Shown here: piece by piece, positions 28,905 through 39,361 of the stretch
Numbering within the stretch: position 1 is the stretch's first letter
Layout: the number at the start of each line of letters is the position of its first letter
Assembly (NCBI GenBank): GCA_025458865.1
Contig: JALORP010000026.1
Span: 1 to 64,000, forward strand
Direction of reading: 5' to 3'
Length of the DNA stretch: 64,000 nt
Source of the DNA: Steroidobacteraceae bacterium
GTDB taxonomy: Bacteria; Pseudomonadota; Gammaproteobacteria; Steroidobacterales; Steroidobacteraceae
Made by a program: the position numbers and the translations under genes
The notes under the pieces: generated by a model
What the model was told of the DNA's origin: nothing
Seen by the model: the letters and a program-made list of their open reading frames with translations, nothing else
The model's database searches: none

Positions 28905-30122
28905 ATGCCTTTCAGAATCGCCTTGAGCGGCCTCAACGCCTCGAGCTCGCAGCTCGACGTCACGGCCAACAACATCGCCAACGCCAACACCACGGGCTTC
29001 AAGGGCTCGCGGGCGGAGTTCGCCGACGTGTTCGCCGCCGGCACGCTCGACTCCGGTGGCGTCGCCATCGGCAACGGCGTGCGCCTCGCCAACGTCGCCC
29101 AGCAGTTCACGCAGGGCAACATCGGCTTCACGAGCTCGGGCCTCGACCTTGCCATCAACGGCCAGGGCTTCTTCACCCTGCGCGACGGCTCGGGCTACGT
29201 GTACACGCGCAACGGCGCCTTCAGCGTCGACCGGGACGGCTACGTGGTCAACGCCAACAACCAGCGGCTGCAGGTCTATCCGCAGGTTCCAACGGGCGGC
29301 TTCAACACCGGCACGCTGATCGACCTCAGGCTGCAGACCGCGCAGAGCACGCCGCAGGCGACCACGAGCGGCGAGGTGGTGGTCAACCTTCCCGCCGGCG
29401 CGGGGCTGCCCGTGGTGCCGGTGTTCGACCCGGCCGACTCGCAGAGCTACAGCCACTCGACTTCGACCGCCGTCTACGACTCCCTCGGCAACCTGCACCA
29501 GGCGACCTTCTTCTTCATCAAGACCCCGAACCCGAACGAGTGGCAGGTCGCGCTCGCCGTGGACGGGACCCAGGTCGGCACGCCGCAGACGCTGCAGTTC
29601 TCGGCCAGCGGCCTGCAGACCGCCCCGGCCGGCGGCGACATCGCGTTCCCGCCGTACGACCCGGCGAACGGCGCGCTGCCGCTCGCGATGACCTTCGACT
29701 TCGCGCAGGCGACCCAGTACGGCGGCCAGTTCGCCGTCAGCGCGCTGAACCAGGACGGCTTCTCGTCGGGGCGACTGACGAGCATCGACATCTCCGACAC
29801 GGGTGTCGTCTTCGCGCGCTTCACCAACGGGCGTGCGCTCGAGCTCGGCCAGGTCGCGATGTCGAACTTCCCGAACGCGCAGGGCCTTCGCCAGCTGGGC
29901 GAGACGACCTGGGGGGAATCGTTCGCATCGGGCGGCGTGATCCGCGGCGAGGCGGGGGCGGCCAGCTTCGGCCTGATCCAGGCCGGCGCGCTCGAGGGCG
30001 CCAACGTGGACCTCACGCAGGAGCTGGTGGCCATGATCACCGCGCAGCGCAGCTTCCAGGCGAACGCGCAGATGATCAGCACCGCCGACTCGATCACACA
30101 GACCATCATCAACATCCGCTGA
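28905..30122 (+). CDS. flgE: flagellar hook protein FlgE
   Basis: MPFRIALSGLNASSSQLDVTANNIANANTTGFKGSRAEFADVF; C-terminal MITAQRSFQANAQMISTAD. Confidence 0.97.
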   Translation: MPFRIALSGLNASSSQLDVTANNIANANTTGFKGSRAEFADVFAAGTLDSGGVAIGNGVRLANVAQQFTQGNIGFTSSGLDLAINGQGFFTLRDGSGYVYTRNGAFSVDRDGYVVNANNQRLQVYPQVPTGGFNTGTLIDLRLQTAQSTPQATTSGEVVVNLPAGAGLPVVPVFDPADSQSYSHSTSTAVYDSLGNLHQATFFFIKTPNPNEWQVALAVDGTQVGTPQTLQFSASGLQTAPAGGDIAFPPYDPANGALPLAMTFDFAQATQYGGQFAVSALNQDGFSSGRLTSIDISDTGVVFARFTNGRALELGQVAMSNFPNAQGLRQLGETTWGESFASGGVIRGEAGAASFGLIQAGALEGANVDLTQELVAMITAQRSFQANAQMISTADSITQTIINIR

Positions 30123-30147
30123 CGGCGGCCGGGACGGGGCAAGGCGA

Positions 30148-30891
30148 ATGGACCGGCTTCTGTACGTGGCGATGGGCGGGGCGAGGCAGATGCTCGATGC
30201 CCAGGGCATCGTCGCGCACAACCTCGCCAACGCGTCGACGCACGGCTACCGCGCCGACCTGCACGCCTTCTCGAGCTACCTCGTGCAGGGGCCGGGCTAC
30301 GGCACCCGCGTCAACGTGGTGGCCGAGCAGCTGGGCTTCGATCCGCGGCCGGGCGTGCGGCAGGAGACCGGCCGCGCGCTCGACGTGGCCATCGACGGCG
30401 CAGGCTGGCTCGCCGTGCAGGCGCCCGACGGCAGCGAGGCCTACACGCGCGCGGGCAACCTGCGGGTGTCCCCGAGCGGGGTGGTCGAGACCGCCGCCGG
30501 TCACCCGGTGCTGGGCGACACGGGGACGATGACCCTGCCGGCCTTCGACCAGCTGGCCATCGGCCCGGACGGCACCGTGACGGTCGTGCCCGAGGGCCTC
30601 GGTCCCGAGTCGCTGGTCCAGGTCGGCCGCCTGAAGCTGGTGGACCCGCCGCTCACGGACCTCGCGAAGGGCGCCGACGGTCTCGTGCGCCTGCGCGAGG
30701 GCGCGCCGGCGCCGCAGGCGGATGCGGCGGTCCGGGTCGCCGGCGGCGCGCTCGAGGGCGGCAACGTGAACGTGGCCGAGGCGCTGGTGGAGATGATCCA
30801 GGTGTCGCGCGCCTTCGAGATGCAGGTGCGGCTCATGAACACCGCGAACGACAACGACTCCGCGCTGCAGCAGCTGCTGCGCGCGGGCTGA
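30148..30891 (+). CDS. flgF: flagellar basal body rod protein FlgF
   Basis: [43 protein letters not shown]. Confidence 0.95.
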   Translation: MDRLLYVAMGGARQMLDAQGIVAHNLANASTHGYRADLHAFSSYLVQGPGYGTRVNVVAEQLGFDPRPGVRQETGRALDVAIDGAGWLAVQAPDGSEAYTRAGNLRVSPSGVVETAAGHPVLGDTGTMTLPAFDQLAIGPDGTVTVVPEGLGPESLVQVGRLKLVDPPLTDLAKGADGLVRLREGAPAPQADAAVRVAGGALEGGNVNVAEALVEMIQVSRAFEMQVRLMNTANDNDSALQQLLRAG

Positions 30892-30919
30892 CGCCGGCCA
30901 ACGGCAGGCAGGAGCAGGC

Positions 30920-31705
30920 ATGATCGGAGCACTGTGGGCATCGAAGACCGGCCTCGAGGCGCAGCAGACGCGCATGGCCGTCGTCTCGAACAACATCGCC
31001 AACGTCAATACGACCGGCTTCAAGCGCGGCCGCGCCGTGTTCGAGGACCTGCTGTACCAGAACGTGCGCCAGGTCGGCGCGCAGACCTCGCAGGACACCT
31101 CCTACCCGACGGGCATGTACCTCGGAACGGGCGTACGGGTCGTCGCGACCGAGAAGCTGTACACCCAGGGCGGCATCAACCAGACCGGCGGCATCTTCGA
31201 CCTCGCCGTCCAGGGCCAGGGATTCTTCGAGGTGCTCATGCCCGACGGCGGCAGCGCCTACACGCGCGACGGCTCGTTCCAGATCAACGCCGACGGCCAG
31301 CTCGTCACCGCCAGCGGCTACCAGGTCCAGCCGCCGGTCACGGTGCCGTCCGATGCGCTGTCCGTCACCATCGGCTCGGATGGCACGGTGACCGTCACCA
31401 CGCCGGGCAGCTCGACCCCGACGACCATCGGCCAGCTGCAGCTGTCCGACTTCGTCAACGCGGCCGGCCTCGAGCCGCGCGGCCAGAACCTGTTCGCGGA
31501 ATCGGCCGCGAGCGGGGCGCCGCAGGTCGGCTCGCCCGGCCTCAATGGACTCGGGACGCTCGTGCAGGGCGCGCTCGAGACATCGAACGTCAACGTCGTC
31601 GAGGAGCTGGTCAACATGATCGAGACGCAGCGCGCGTACGAGATGAACGCGCGCGCCATCTCGACCATCGACCAGATGGCCGGCTTCCTGACGAGCCAGG
31701 TCTGA
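30920..31705 (+). CDS. flgG: flagellar basal body rod protein FlgG
   Basis: [44 protein letters not shown]. Confidence 0.97.
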   Translation: MIGALWASKTGLEAQQTRMAVVSNNIANVNTTGFKRGRAVFEDLLYQNVRQVGAQTSQDTSYPTGMYLGTGVRVVATEKLYTQGGINQTGGIFDLAVQGQGFFEVLMPDGGSAYTRDGSFQINADGQLVTASGYQVQPPVTVPSDALSVTIGSDGTVTVTTPGSSTPTTIGQLQLSDFVNAAGLEPRGQNLFAESAASGAPQVGSPGLNGLGTLVQGALETSNVNVVEELVNMIETQRAYEMNARAISTIDQMAGFLTSQV

Positions 31706-31719
31706 GGAGCGGGCAGGCA

Positions 31720-32412
31720 GTGAAACGACGGCACGCGACGGCGGCGGCAGCCGCAACGGTCCTCGCGGCGGCGCAGCTCGCCGGCTGCGGGATGGTCACG
31801 GGCTACAGCCAGCCGTATCCGCTCGAGCCCTCGCCCCAGCCCATGCCGCTGCAGGCCAGGCCGGCGCCCGGCGCCATATTCGCGGACGGCCACGAGGTCG
31901 CGCTGTTCGAGGACGTCCGCGCGAAGCGCGTCGGAGACATCCTCACCATCGTGCTGCGCGAGTCCACCTCGGCCTCCAAGAGCACCTCGACCAGCACCAA
32001 CAAGGACAGCGAGATCAGCCTGCCCGGCCCGGTCATCGCCGGCCGGCCCGTCACCGCGAACGGCACGGAGATCCTCGACACGTCCATCACGGGCAACCGC
32101 CAGTTCGCGGGCGCGGGCTCCGCGAGCCAGAGCAACCAGCTGGCCGGCAACATCACCGTCACGGTCGTGCAGCGCCTCGCCAACGGAAACCTCGTCGTGC
32201 AGGGCCAGAAGTGGCTGCGCCTCAACCACGGCGACGAATTCGTGCAGATCGTCGGCATCGTGCGTCCTTTCGACGTGCGCACCGACAACTCGATCACCTC
32301 GGACCGCGTCGCCGACGCGCGCATCAGCTACGGCGGCCGCGGGGTGATCGCGAACGCCAACCAGCCCGGCTGGCTGGACCGGTTCTTCAACTCGCCCGTG
32401 ATGCCCTACTGA
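31720..32412 (+). CDS. flgH: flagellar L-ring lipoprotein FlgH
   Basis: Lipobox [64 protein letters not shown] start. Confidence 0.95.
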   Translation: MKRRHATAAAAATVLAAAQLAGCGMVTGYSQPYPLEPSPQPMPLQARPAPGAIFADGHEVALFEDVRAKRVGDILTIVLRESTSASKSTSTSTNKDSEISLPGPVIAGRPVTANGTEILDTSITGNRQFAGAGSASQSNQLAGNITVTVVQRLANGNLVVQGQKWLRLNHGDEFVQIVGIVRPFDVRTDNSITSDRVADARISYGGRGVIANANQPGWLDRFFNSPVMPY

Positions 32413-32420
32413 GGCCCGTC

Positions 32421-33542
32421 ATGAAAGCCTCCGCCTCGATACTGCTCGGCGCGCTGCTCAGCGCGGCGGCGCTGCTGCTGCCGGGCGCCGCGCAGGCCGA
32501 CCGCATCAAGGACCTCGCCTCCGTCGCGGGCGTGCGCACCAACCAGCTGGTGGGCTACGGCCTCGTCGTCGGCCTCGACGGCACCGGCGACCAGACGACC
32601 CAGGCGCCGTTCACCACGCAGAGCCTGCGCAACTTCCTCGCGCAGGTCGGCGTCAACCTGCCGGCGGACGTGAATCCGCAGCTCAAGAACGTCGCCGCGG
32701 TCGCCATCCACGCGACGCTGCCGCCCTTCTCCAAGGCGGGCCAGGTGATCGACGTGACCGTGAGCGCGATCGGCAACGCCAAGAGCCTCCGCGGCGGCTC
32801 GCTGCTGGTCGCCCCGCTGCGGGGCCTCGACGGCCAGGTCTACGCCATCGCGCAGGGCAACCTCGTGGTCGGCGGCCTCGGTGTCGACGGCCGCGACGGC
32901 TCGCGCGTGTCGATCAACGTGCCGAGTGCCGGGCGGATTCCCGGCGGCGCGACGGTCGAGCGCGAGGTGCCCACGGAGATCGGCGGCGCGGACTCGTTCG
33001 TGCTCAACCTCAATGCGCCGGACTTCACGACCGCGACCCGCATGGCCGAGCGGATCAACCGCGAGTTCGGCGGAGGCGTGGCGATGCCGCTCGACGCGGT
33101 CGCGGTGCGCGTGGCCGCCCCGCCGCAGCTGCCCGAGCGCGTCGCTTTCGTCTCGATGGTCGAGAACCTCGAGATCGAGCCCGGCAGCGCCCCGGCCAGG
33201 GTGGTGGTCAACTCGCGCACCGGCACGGTCGTCATCGGCAGCAACGTGCGGGTCACCGCTGCGGCGGTCTCGCACGGCTCGCTCACCGTCAGCATCCAGG
33301 AGGACCTCCTGGTCAGCCAGCCGGCGCCCTTCGCGGAACGCGGCCAGACGGTGGTGGTGCCCGACAGCGCGATCGACGTCAGCGTGCAGGGCAGCCGCAT
33401 GTTCCTGTTCGAGCCGGGCGTGTCGCTCGACGAGATCGTGCGCGCGGTGAACGAGGTGGGTGCGGCGCCGGGCGACCTGGTCGCCATACTCGAGGCGCTG
33501 CACCAGGCGGGCGCGCTGCGCGCCCAGCTGATCGTGATCTGA
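32421..33542 (+). CDS. flgI: flagellar P-ring protein FlgI
   Basis: [42 protein letters not shown]. Confidence 0.97.
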   Translation: MKASASILLGALLSAAALLLPGAAQADRIKDLASVAGVRTNQLVGYGLVVGLDGTGDQTTQAPFTTQSLRNFLAQVGVNLPADVNPQLKNVAAVAIHATLPPFSKAGQVIDVTVSAIGNAKSLRGGSLLVAPLRGLDGQVYAIAQGNLVVGGLGVDGRDGSRVSINVPSAGRIPGGATVEREVPTEIGGADSFVLNLNAPDFTTATRMAERINREFGGGVAMPLDAVAVRVAAPPQLPERVAFVSMVENLEIEPGSAPARVVVNSRTGTVVIGSNVRVTAAAVSHGSLTVSIQEDLLVSQPAPFAERGQTVVVPDSAIDVSVQGSRMFLFEPGVSLDEIVRAVNEVGAAPGDLVAILEALHQAGALRAQLIVI

Positions 33543-33550
33543 GGGCCCGC

Positions 33551-34468
33551 GTGAGCATCGGAAACCCCGGCTTCCGTCCGCAAATGCCGCCACCGTCCAC
33601 GGTGGACCTCGCGGACGTTCGCGCGCTGCGCACGCAGGCCGGGCAGGATGCGCCGGGAGCGCTCGAGGCAGTCGCGCAGCAGTTCGAGGCCCTGTTCATC
33701 GGCATGATGCTCGACAGCATGCGCGCCGCCACGGTGACGTCGGATCTGTCGGACTCCGGGGAGATGGAGCTCTACCAGCAGATGTTCGACCGCGAGATCG
33801 CCTCGGGCCTCGCCGCCGGCGGCGGGCTCGGGCTCGCCCGCCTGATCGTGGAGCAGATGTCGCGCAACCTGCCGGCGTCCGCGGCGGGCGAGGTCGCGGC
33901 TCCGGGCGGGGCCGCCGGGCGGCCGGCGGACGGCCCGGCGCCGAGCGGCGAGGGGCCGCGCGCCTCCTCGCCGGGCGAGTTCATTCGCGAGGTGCTGCCG
34001 CACGCGCGCCGCGCCGCCGCGGAACTCGGCGTGCACCCGATGGCCCTGGTGGCGCAGGCTGCGCTGGAGACGGGCTGGGGCGGGCGCCTGCCGCGACGCG
34101 CCGACGGCGAAAGCTCGCACAACCTGTTCGGCGTCAAGGCCGGCGAGGGCTGGGGCGGCCAGCGCGCCGTGGCCCGCACCCTGGAGTTCGAGGGCGGCGT
34201 TGCCGTGCAGCGGCGCGAGCAGTTCCGCGCCTACGACGACATGGGCTCGGCCTTTGCCGACTACGTGCGGCTGATCCGCGATAGCCCGCGGTATGCCGAG
34301 GCTCGGGCCGCCGGCGCCGACCCGGTCCGTTACGCCGAGGCGCTGCAGTCGGCCGGCTACGCGACCGACCCGGCCTACGCCCGGAAGATCGGCGCCATCC
34401 TGGCCAGCGAGCCGATGGCGGCGGCCTGGGAATCGCTCAAGGACGGGCGCGAGGAGCCGACCATATGA
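33551..34468 (+). CDS. flgJ: flagellar rod assembly protein / muramidase FlgJ
   Basis: Rod-binding domain (QQFEALFIGMMLDSMRAA) plus glucosaminidase domain (ALVAQAALETGWGGRLPR, ESSHNLFGVKAGEGW). Confidence 0.95.
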   Translation: MSIGNPGFRPQMPPPSTVDLADVRALRTQAGQDAPGALEAVAQQFEALFIGMMLDSMRAATVTSDLSDSGEMELYQQMFDREIASGLAAGGGLGLARLIVEQMSRNLPASAAGEVAAPGGAAGRPADGPAPSGEGPRASSPGEFIREVLPHARRAAAELGVHPMALVAQAALETGWGGRLPRRADGESSHNLFGVKAGEGWGGQRAVARTLEFEGGVAVQRREQFRAYDDMGSAFADYVRLIRDSPRYAEARAAGADPVRYAEALQSAGYATDPAYARKIGAILASEPMAAAWESLKDGREEPTI

Positions 34469-34514
34469 ACCACCGCTCCCGGCACCGTGCCGCTGAGCGC
34501 GGCGAGGACTGCGC

Positions 34515-36410
34515 ATGACCGATATCCTCAGCACCGGCGTGTCCGGGCTGCTCGCCTTCCAGCGCGGGCTCGCCACCACCAGCCAGAACATCGCCAATGC
34601 CGCGACCGAGGGCTACAGCCGCCAGCGGATCGAGCTCGACGCGCGCGACCCGCGACCCTTCGGCAGCGGCTTCGTCGGGACGGGTGTCGACGTCACCACG
34701 ATCCGCCGCCTGCTGGACCAGTTCGCGGTCAACCAGTGGCGCGCCTCCAGCTCGGACCTCGGCAGGCTGTCGGCCTACTCGGAGCTGGCCGGCCGCGTGG
34801 ACGACCTGCTGGCGGACCCGGATGGCGGGCTGCCCGCCACCTTGCAGGCGTTTTTCGCCGCCTGGCAGGAAGTGGCGAACAACCCGTCGTCCTCGACCGC
34901 GCGCCAGCTGCTCCTGTCGCAGGCGGAGAGCGTCTCGGACCGCTTCCGGGCGACGATCCAGCGCATCGACCAGCTGGAGGTCGACATCAACGGCCGCCTG
35001 AACGCGCGCGTGACGGAGGTGAATTCGCTGGCGACCTCCATCGCGCGCCTGAACGCGGACATCGAATCGTCATCGGCGGCCTTCAACGGCCAGCCGCCCA
35101 ACGACCTGATGGACGAGCGCGACCGGTTGATCCTGCGCCTGTCCGAGCTCGTCAACGTGACCACCGTCCCCGATTCCGGCGGCGCCCTGAACGTCTTCAT
35201 CGGCAACGGACAGACCCTGGTGCTGCGGGACTACGCCGCCAGCCTGGGCACCGCGCCGAGCGCGCTCGACGCGGGCCGCCTCGACATCGTCTACCGCAGC
35301 ACGGGGCTGCAGCAGGTGGTGACGCAGTCGATCACGGGCGGGGAGATCGGCGGGCTGCTGGACGTCCGCCGCGAGGTATTCGACCCGGCCCGGCAGCAGC
35401 TGGGCCTGGTCGCCGCCGTGCTCGGCTACTCGGTCAACGAGCAGCAGGCCGCCGGCATGGACCTGAACGGCCGGCTGGGCGCGGCGATGTTCGCCGTGCC
35501 GCCGCCGCAGGTCGCCCCCGCGATGACCAATGCCGGCAGCGCCACGGCGTCCGCGGCCGTCACGGACTTCCGTGCGCTGACGGGCGACGACTACGTGCTG
35601 CGTTTCGACGGCGCGGCCTGGACGGTGGCCCGCGCGGCCACCGGCGCCGCCGTGACGGTCACCGGCAGCGGCAGCGCGGCGGACCCGCTCGTCTTCGACG
35701 GCCTGTCGGTCGCCGTCGGCGCCGGTGCCGCGGCTGGCGACCGGTTCACGCTGCGCGGCACGCGTGATGCCGCCGCGGGTCTCGCCGTGGCGCTGGCCGA
35801 TCCGAGGAGCGTCGCCGCGGCCGCGCCCATCCGCAGCGCGGCGCTTGCCGCCAATCTCGGCACCGGGAGCATCAGCGCGGGCGAGGTGGTGGATGCCGCC
35901 GACCCGAACCTGCTCGCGACCGTGGACATCCGCTTCCTCACGCCGACCACCTACAGCATCAACGGCGCCGGCAGCTTCGCCTACGTCCCGGGCGGCGACA
36001 TCGTCGTCAACGGCTGGCGCGTGCAGGTTTCGGGCGCTCCCCTCGCGGGAGACACGTTCCGCATCGAGCGCAACGCGGGCGGCGTCGGCGACAATCGCAA
36101 TGCCCTCGCGATCGCCCGGCTGCAGGGCGGGCTGCTCGTCGGCGGCGGCACCGCGACGCTGGGCGATGCCCTCATCGGGACCATCGGCCAGGTCGGCACC
36201 CAGGCGAACCGGTCCGGCGTGGCGCTCGCGGCGCAGCAGACCATCCAGTCGAGCGCGCGCGACGCCGTCCTGTCCGTCTCCGGCGTCAACCTCGACGAGG
36301 AGGCCGCCGACCTGCTCAAGTGGCAGCGGGCCTACCAGGCCGCCGCCCAGACCATCACGGTCGCGGACACCCTGTTCCAGACCCTGCTGGCCGCGACTTC
36401 CAGGAGATAG
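34515..36410 (+). CDS. flgK: flagellar hook-associated protein FlgK
   Basis: ILSTGVSGLLAFQRGLATTSQNIANAATEGYSRQRIE; C-terminal VNLDEEAADLLKWQRAYQAAAQTI. Confidence 0.95.
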   Translation: MTDILSTGVSGLLAFQRGLATTSQNIANAATEGYSRQRIELDARDPRPFGSGFVGTGVDVTTIRRLLDQFAVNQWRASSSDLGRLSAYSELAGRVDDLLADPDGGLPATLQAFFAAWQEVANNPSSSTARQLLLSQAESVSDRFRATIQRIDQLEVDINGRLNARVTEVNSLATSIARLNADIESSSAAFNGQPPNDLMDERDRLILRLSELVNVTTVPDSGGALNVFIGNGQTLVLRDYAASLGTAPSALDAGRLDIVYRSTGLQQVVTQSITGGEIGGLLDVRREVFDPARQQLGLVAAVLGYSVNEQQAAGMDLNGRLGAAMFAVPPPQVAPAMTNAGSATASAAVTDFRALTGDDYVLRFDGAAWTVARAATGAAVTVTGSGSAADPLVFDGLSVAVGAGAAAGDRFTLRGTRDAAAGLAVALADPRSVAAAAPIRSAALAANLGTGSISAGEVVDAADPNLLATVDIRFLTPTTYSINGAGSFAYVPGGDIVVNGWRVQVSGAPLAGDTFRIERNAGGVGDNRNALAIARLQGGLLVGGGTATLGDALIGTIGQVGTQANRSGVALAAQQTIQSSARDAVLSVSGVNLDEEAADLLKWQRAYQAAAQTITVADTLFQTLLAATSRR

Positions 36411-36412
36411 CC

Positions 36413-37606
36413 GTGCGCGTCGCCTTCCTGTCCGAGCGGGCGTCCTACCTCGACGCCGTCTCCCAGTCCCAGTCGGCCATCGCCCGCACCCAGGAGCAGA
36501 TCGCCACCGGGCGCAAGTTCACGACCGCCGGCCAGGATCCGGTGGCCGCGACGCAGTCGCTGTCCATCGAGACGCTGCTCGCGAACTACGAGCGCTACGA
36601 CCGCAACGCGACGCTCGCCGCAAACCGGCTCGGGTTCGAAGAGACTGCGCTGAAGGGGGCGAACGAGGTGCTGATGCGGGTTCGCGAACTCGTGCTGCAG
36701 GCCGCGAACGGCCCGCAGTCCGCCGAGGCCCGCGCCGCCATCGCGGCCGAGGTGCGGGAGCGGCTCGACGAGCTGGTCGCCACGGCCAACACCCGCGACG
36801 GCAACGGCGAGTATCTCTTCGCGGGCTCGGCCACGCGCACGCAGCCTTTCGTGCAGAGCGGCGGCGCCGTCGCCTACCAGGGCGACCAGGGCCGGCGCCT
36901 GCAGCAGATCGCCGAGGACCAGTTCGTGGCCGACGGCGATTCCGGCGCCGCGGTGTTCGAGCTGATCCGCAACGGCAACGGCACGTTCAACGTGACCCAG
37001 GCCGCGGGCAACGCGGGCACGGCCCGCATGGGCGAGTTCACGGTGACCGATGCGTCGCAGTACGACGCCGGCAGCTACCGGATCGTGTTCACCGCGCCGG
37101 ACGCGTGGGAGGCGCGCGACGCCTCCAACGCCGTCGTGGCGGGCGGCGCCTACCAGCCGGGCGACGCCGTGAGCTTTCGCGGCATGTCCATCGAGTTCGC
37201 GGGCACCCCCGCGGCCGGCGACACCTTCAACGTGGAGCCGAGCGCGAACCAGAGCGCCTTCGCCACCATCGAGCGGCTGCTCGCGGCGCTCGCGAGGCCC
37301 GACGGCACTTCCGCGGACCGGGCGGCGCTGTCCAACGAGCTGTCGAATGCGCTGGTGGACATCGACCAGGCCATCGGCAACGTGCTCGACGTGCGCGCGG
37401 GCGTCGGCGCGCGACTCTCCGCGATCGAGTCCCGGCAGTCCCAGAACCAGGATGCCACCCTCGAGCTCAAGGGCGCGCTCTCGGGCCTGCGCGACACCGA
37501 CTACGCCGCTGCCCTCACCCTGCTGGAGCAGCAGCTGACGGCGCTCGAGGCGGCGCAGAAGTCCTACGTGCGGGCCGAGGGCCTGTCGCTGTTCGACTAC
37601 CTGTAG
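36413..37606 (+). CDS. flgL: flagellar hook-associated protein FlgL
   Basis: SQSAIARTQEQIATGRKFTTAGQDPVAA; flagellin-like termini; GTG start. Confidence 0.9.
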   Translation: MRVAFLSERASYLDAVSQSQSAIARTQEQIATGRKFTTAGQDPVAATQSLSIETLLANYERYDRNATLAANRLGFEETALKGANEVLMRVRELVLQAANGPQSAEARAAIAAEVRERLDELVATANTRDGNGEYLFAGSATRTQPFVQSGGAVAYQGDQGRRLQQIAEDQFVADGDSGAAVFELIRNGNGTFNVTQAAGNAGTARMGEFTVTDASQYDAGSYRIVFTAPDAWEARDASNAVVAGGAYQPGDAVSFRGMSIEFAGTPAAGDTFNVEPSANQSAFATIERLLAALARPDGTSADRAALSNELSNALVDIDQAIGNVLDVRAGVGARLSAIESRQSQNQDATLELKGALSGLRDTDYAAALTLLEQQLTALEAAQKSYVRAEGLSLFDYL

Positions 37607-37646
37607 TCGCCCGCCTTGGGGCGGCTGCGCGCGGGGGCTGACCTGG

Positions 37647-37668
37647 CCGGCCGGGGACCCCCGGCCGG
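37647..37668 (+). terminator. GC hairpin after flgL (terminator-like, no T-run)
   Basis: ccggccgggg-ac-ccccggccgg, 10-bp perfect stem 40 bp after flgL stop. Confidence 0.45.
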
Positions 37669-37745
37669 GGCCGCCGCTGGCGGTGCGGCCGTTCATGCCC
37701 GGTTCCGATCGTCCATTCCGCGCGGTACGTCACCTTTTCCAGCCT

Positions 37746-37772
37746 TAAAGATTTCCCGGCGCCGTCCGATAC
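37746..37772 (+). promoter_or_regulatory. sigma-28 (FliA) promoter for fliC
   Basis: TAAAGATT-N11-TCCGATAC vs TAAAGTTT-N11-GCCGATAA; 99 bp upstream of fliC ATG. Confidence 0.85.
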
Positions 37773-37791
37773 ATCGCCTGAGCGTGGTTAC

Positions 37792-37815
37792 CGGACCCCT
37801 CGGAGGGGCTATCCG
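37792..37815 (+). promoter_or_regulatory. fliC 5'UTR hairpin with GGA in the loop (candidate CsrA/Rsm site)
   Basis: cgga-cccc-[tcgga]-gggg-(cta)-tccg. Confidence 0.45.
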
Positions 37816-37871
37816 ACCGACGCGTCAGAGGCCCACAGGGCCGGGAAATCAACCATCAGGAGCTGGAAACC

Positions 37872-38696
37872 ATGACCGGGCAAGTGATCAACACCAACAT
37901 GCTGTCGCTCAATGCGCAGCGCAACCTTTCGAGCTCGCAGTCGAGCCTCGCGACGGCGCTGCAGCGCCTGTCCTCGGGCCTGCGCATCAACAGCGCCAAG
38001 GACGACGCGGCCGGCCTCGCCATCAGCGAGCGCTTCACGGCGCAGATCCGCGGCCTCAACCAGGCCGTGCGCAATGCGAGCGACGGCATCTCCCTGGCCC
38101 AGACCGCCGAAGGCGCGCTGGCCGAGGTGACCAATAACCTGCAGCGGATCCGCGAGCTGGCGGTGCAGTCGGCCAATGCGACGAACTCGCCCTCCGACCG
38201 GGCGTCGCTGCAGGCCGAGGTAACCCAGCTGCTGGAGGAGATCGGCCGCGTCGCCGCGCAGACCACCTTCAACGGTACGGAGTTGCTTGACGGGTCGTTC
38301 ACGTCGGCCGTCTTCCAGGTTGGCGCGAACGCCGGCGAGACCATCACCGTGACCTCCACGGTGGACGCGACGACGGCCACCCTCGGCATCGCGACTGCCG
38401 ACATCAGCACGGTCGGGGGCGCCAGCGCGGCCATCACGGCGGTCGACGGCGCGCTCGACGACATCAACGGCTTCCGCGCCGAGTTCGGCGCCATCCAGAA
38501 CCGCTTCGAGTCCGTGATCGCCAACCTGACCACGGCCGCCGAGAACCTGACGGCCTCGCGCAGCCGGATCCAGGACGCGGACTTCGCCGCTGAGACCGCG
38601 GCGCTGACCCGCGCGCAGATCCTGCAGCAGGCCGGCGTGGCGATCCTCGCGCAGGCGAACGCCGCGCCGCAGAACGTCCTCGGCCTGCTGCGGTAA
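37872..38696 (+). CDS. fliC: flagellin FliC
   Basis: [56 protein letters not shown]-terminal [40 protein letters not shown]. Confidence 0.97.
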   Translation: MTGQVINTNMLSLNAQRNLSSSQSSLATALQRLSSGLRINSAKDDAAGLAISERFTAQIRGLNQAVRNASDGISLAQTAEGALAEVTNNLQRIRELAVQSANATNSPSDRASLQAEVTQLLEEIGRVAAQTTFNGTELLDGSFTSAVFQVGANAGETITVTSTVDATTATLGIATADISTVGGASAAITAVDGALDDINGFRAEFGAIQNRFESVIANLTTAAENLTASRSRIQDADFAAETAALTRAQILQQAGVAILAQANAAPQNVLGLLR

Positions 38697-38722
38697 TCGC
38701 AGTCGTCGAGGGCTGGTCGAAG

Positions 38723-38809
38723 GTCGGGGACTCCCGCTCATCGGCGGGAGTCCCCGACAGGGTCCCGGCGCCCTCGGCGCCGGGAACGCCGCCCGGCCAG
38801 AGGCCGGGC
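38723..38809 (+). repeat. three tandem perfect hairpins in the fliC-flaG spacer
   Basis: 38723-38758 gtcggggactcccgc/gcgggagtccccgac; 38763-38785 tcccggcgcc/ggcgccggga; 38791-38809 gcccggcc/ggccgggc. Confidence 0.85.
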
Positions 38810-38825
38810 CCGAGGGAATGGGCAC

Positions 38826-39185
38826 ATGCCATACGAGATTGCACCGGTCACGAGGCCGGATGCGCGTATGGCGCAGGGAAGCGCAGCGCCATCCGCCGAG
38901 CCGCCCAGGGTCAGGGACGGTGGCGCCTTGCCGCCCGGCGGCAAGGCCGTGCCGCCGGCACCCGACCTGTCGAAGGTCGTCGAGGCCATCGAGCGGTTCA
39001 TCCGCGACTCCGCGCGCAGCGTCTCCTTCTCCTATGACGACGCGGCGGGCCGCAGCGTGATCGTCGTGCGCGACGGCTCTACCGGCGAGGTTCTCCGGCA
39101 GTTTCCGCTCGAGGAGGCGCTCGCGGTGGCGCGCCGCCTCGCCGACAGCGCCGGCGCGGGCGGCCTCCTCGACCTGCGGGCCTGA
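38826..39185 (+). CDS. flaG: FlaG family flagellar protein
   Basis: LSKVVEAIERFIRDSARSVSFSYDDAAGRSVIVVRDGSTGEVLRQFPLEEAL. Confidence 0.9.
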   Translation: MPYEIAPVTRPDARMAQGSAAPSAEPPRVRDGGALPPGGKAVPPAPDLSKVVEAIERFIRDSARSVSFSYDDAAGRSVIVVRDGSTGEVLRQFPLEEALAVARRLADSAGAGGLLDLRA

Positions 39186-39312
39186 GAGTCGAAACTGCTC
39201 CGCCACCGGGGCCGTGTCCACCCGGGCGCGGCAGGTGGACTGCGCGTGAGGCGCCCGTCCGCTCAAGGCGCGCCATCTCGCGCCGTTAAACTGTTCGTGG
39301 GGCGGGCTCCGG

Positions 39313-39328
39313 TGGTACGGAACTTGCT
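39313..39328 (+). promoter_or_regulatory. sigma-54 promoter for fliD operon
   Basis: TGGTAC-ggaac-TTGCT, 33 bp upstream of fliD ATG. Confidence 0.85.
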
Positions 39329-39361
39329 CTTTTAAGCCCAGTTTCACGGCGTGGACCTTCC

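Noticed and set aside
34477-34495. Possible sigma-54 site before flgK (cggcaccgtgccgct)
   Set aside because: Both elements deviate from TGGCAC/TTGC; more likely chance in GC-rich sequence.
36332-37696. 454-aa ORF antisense to flgL
   Set aside because: Shadow frame; flgL is well supported on the plus strand.
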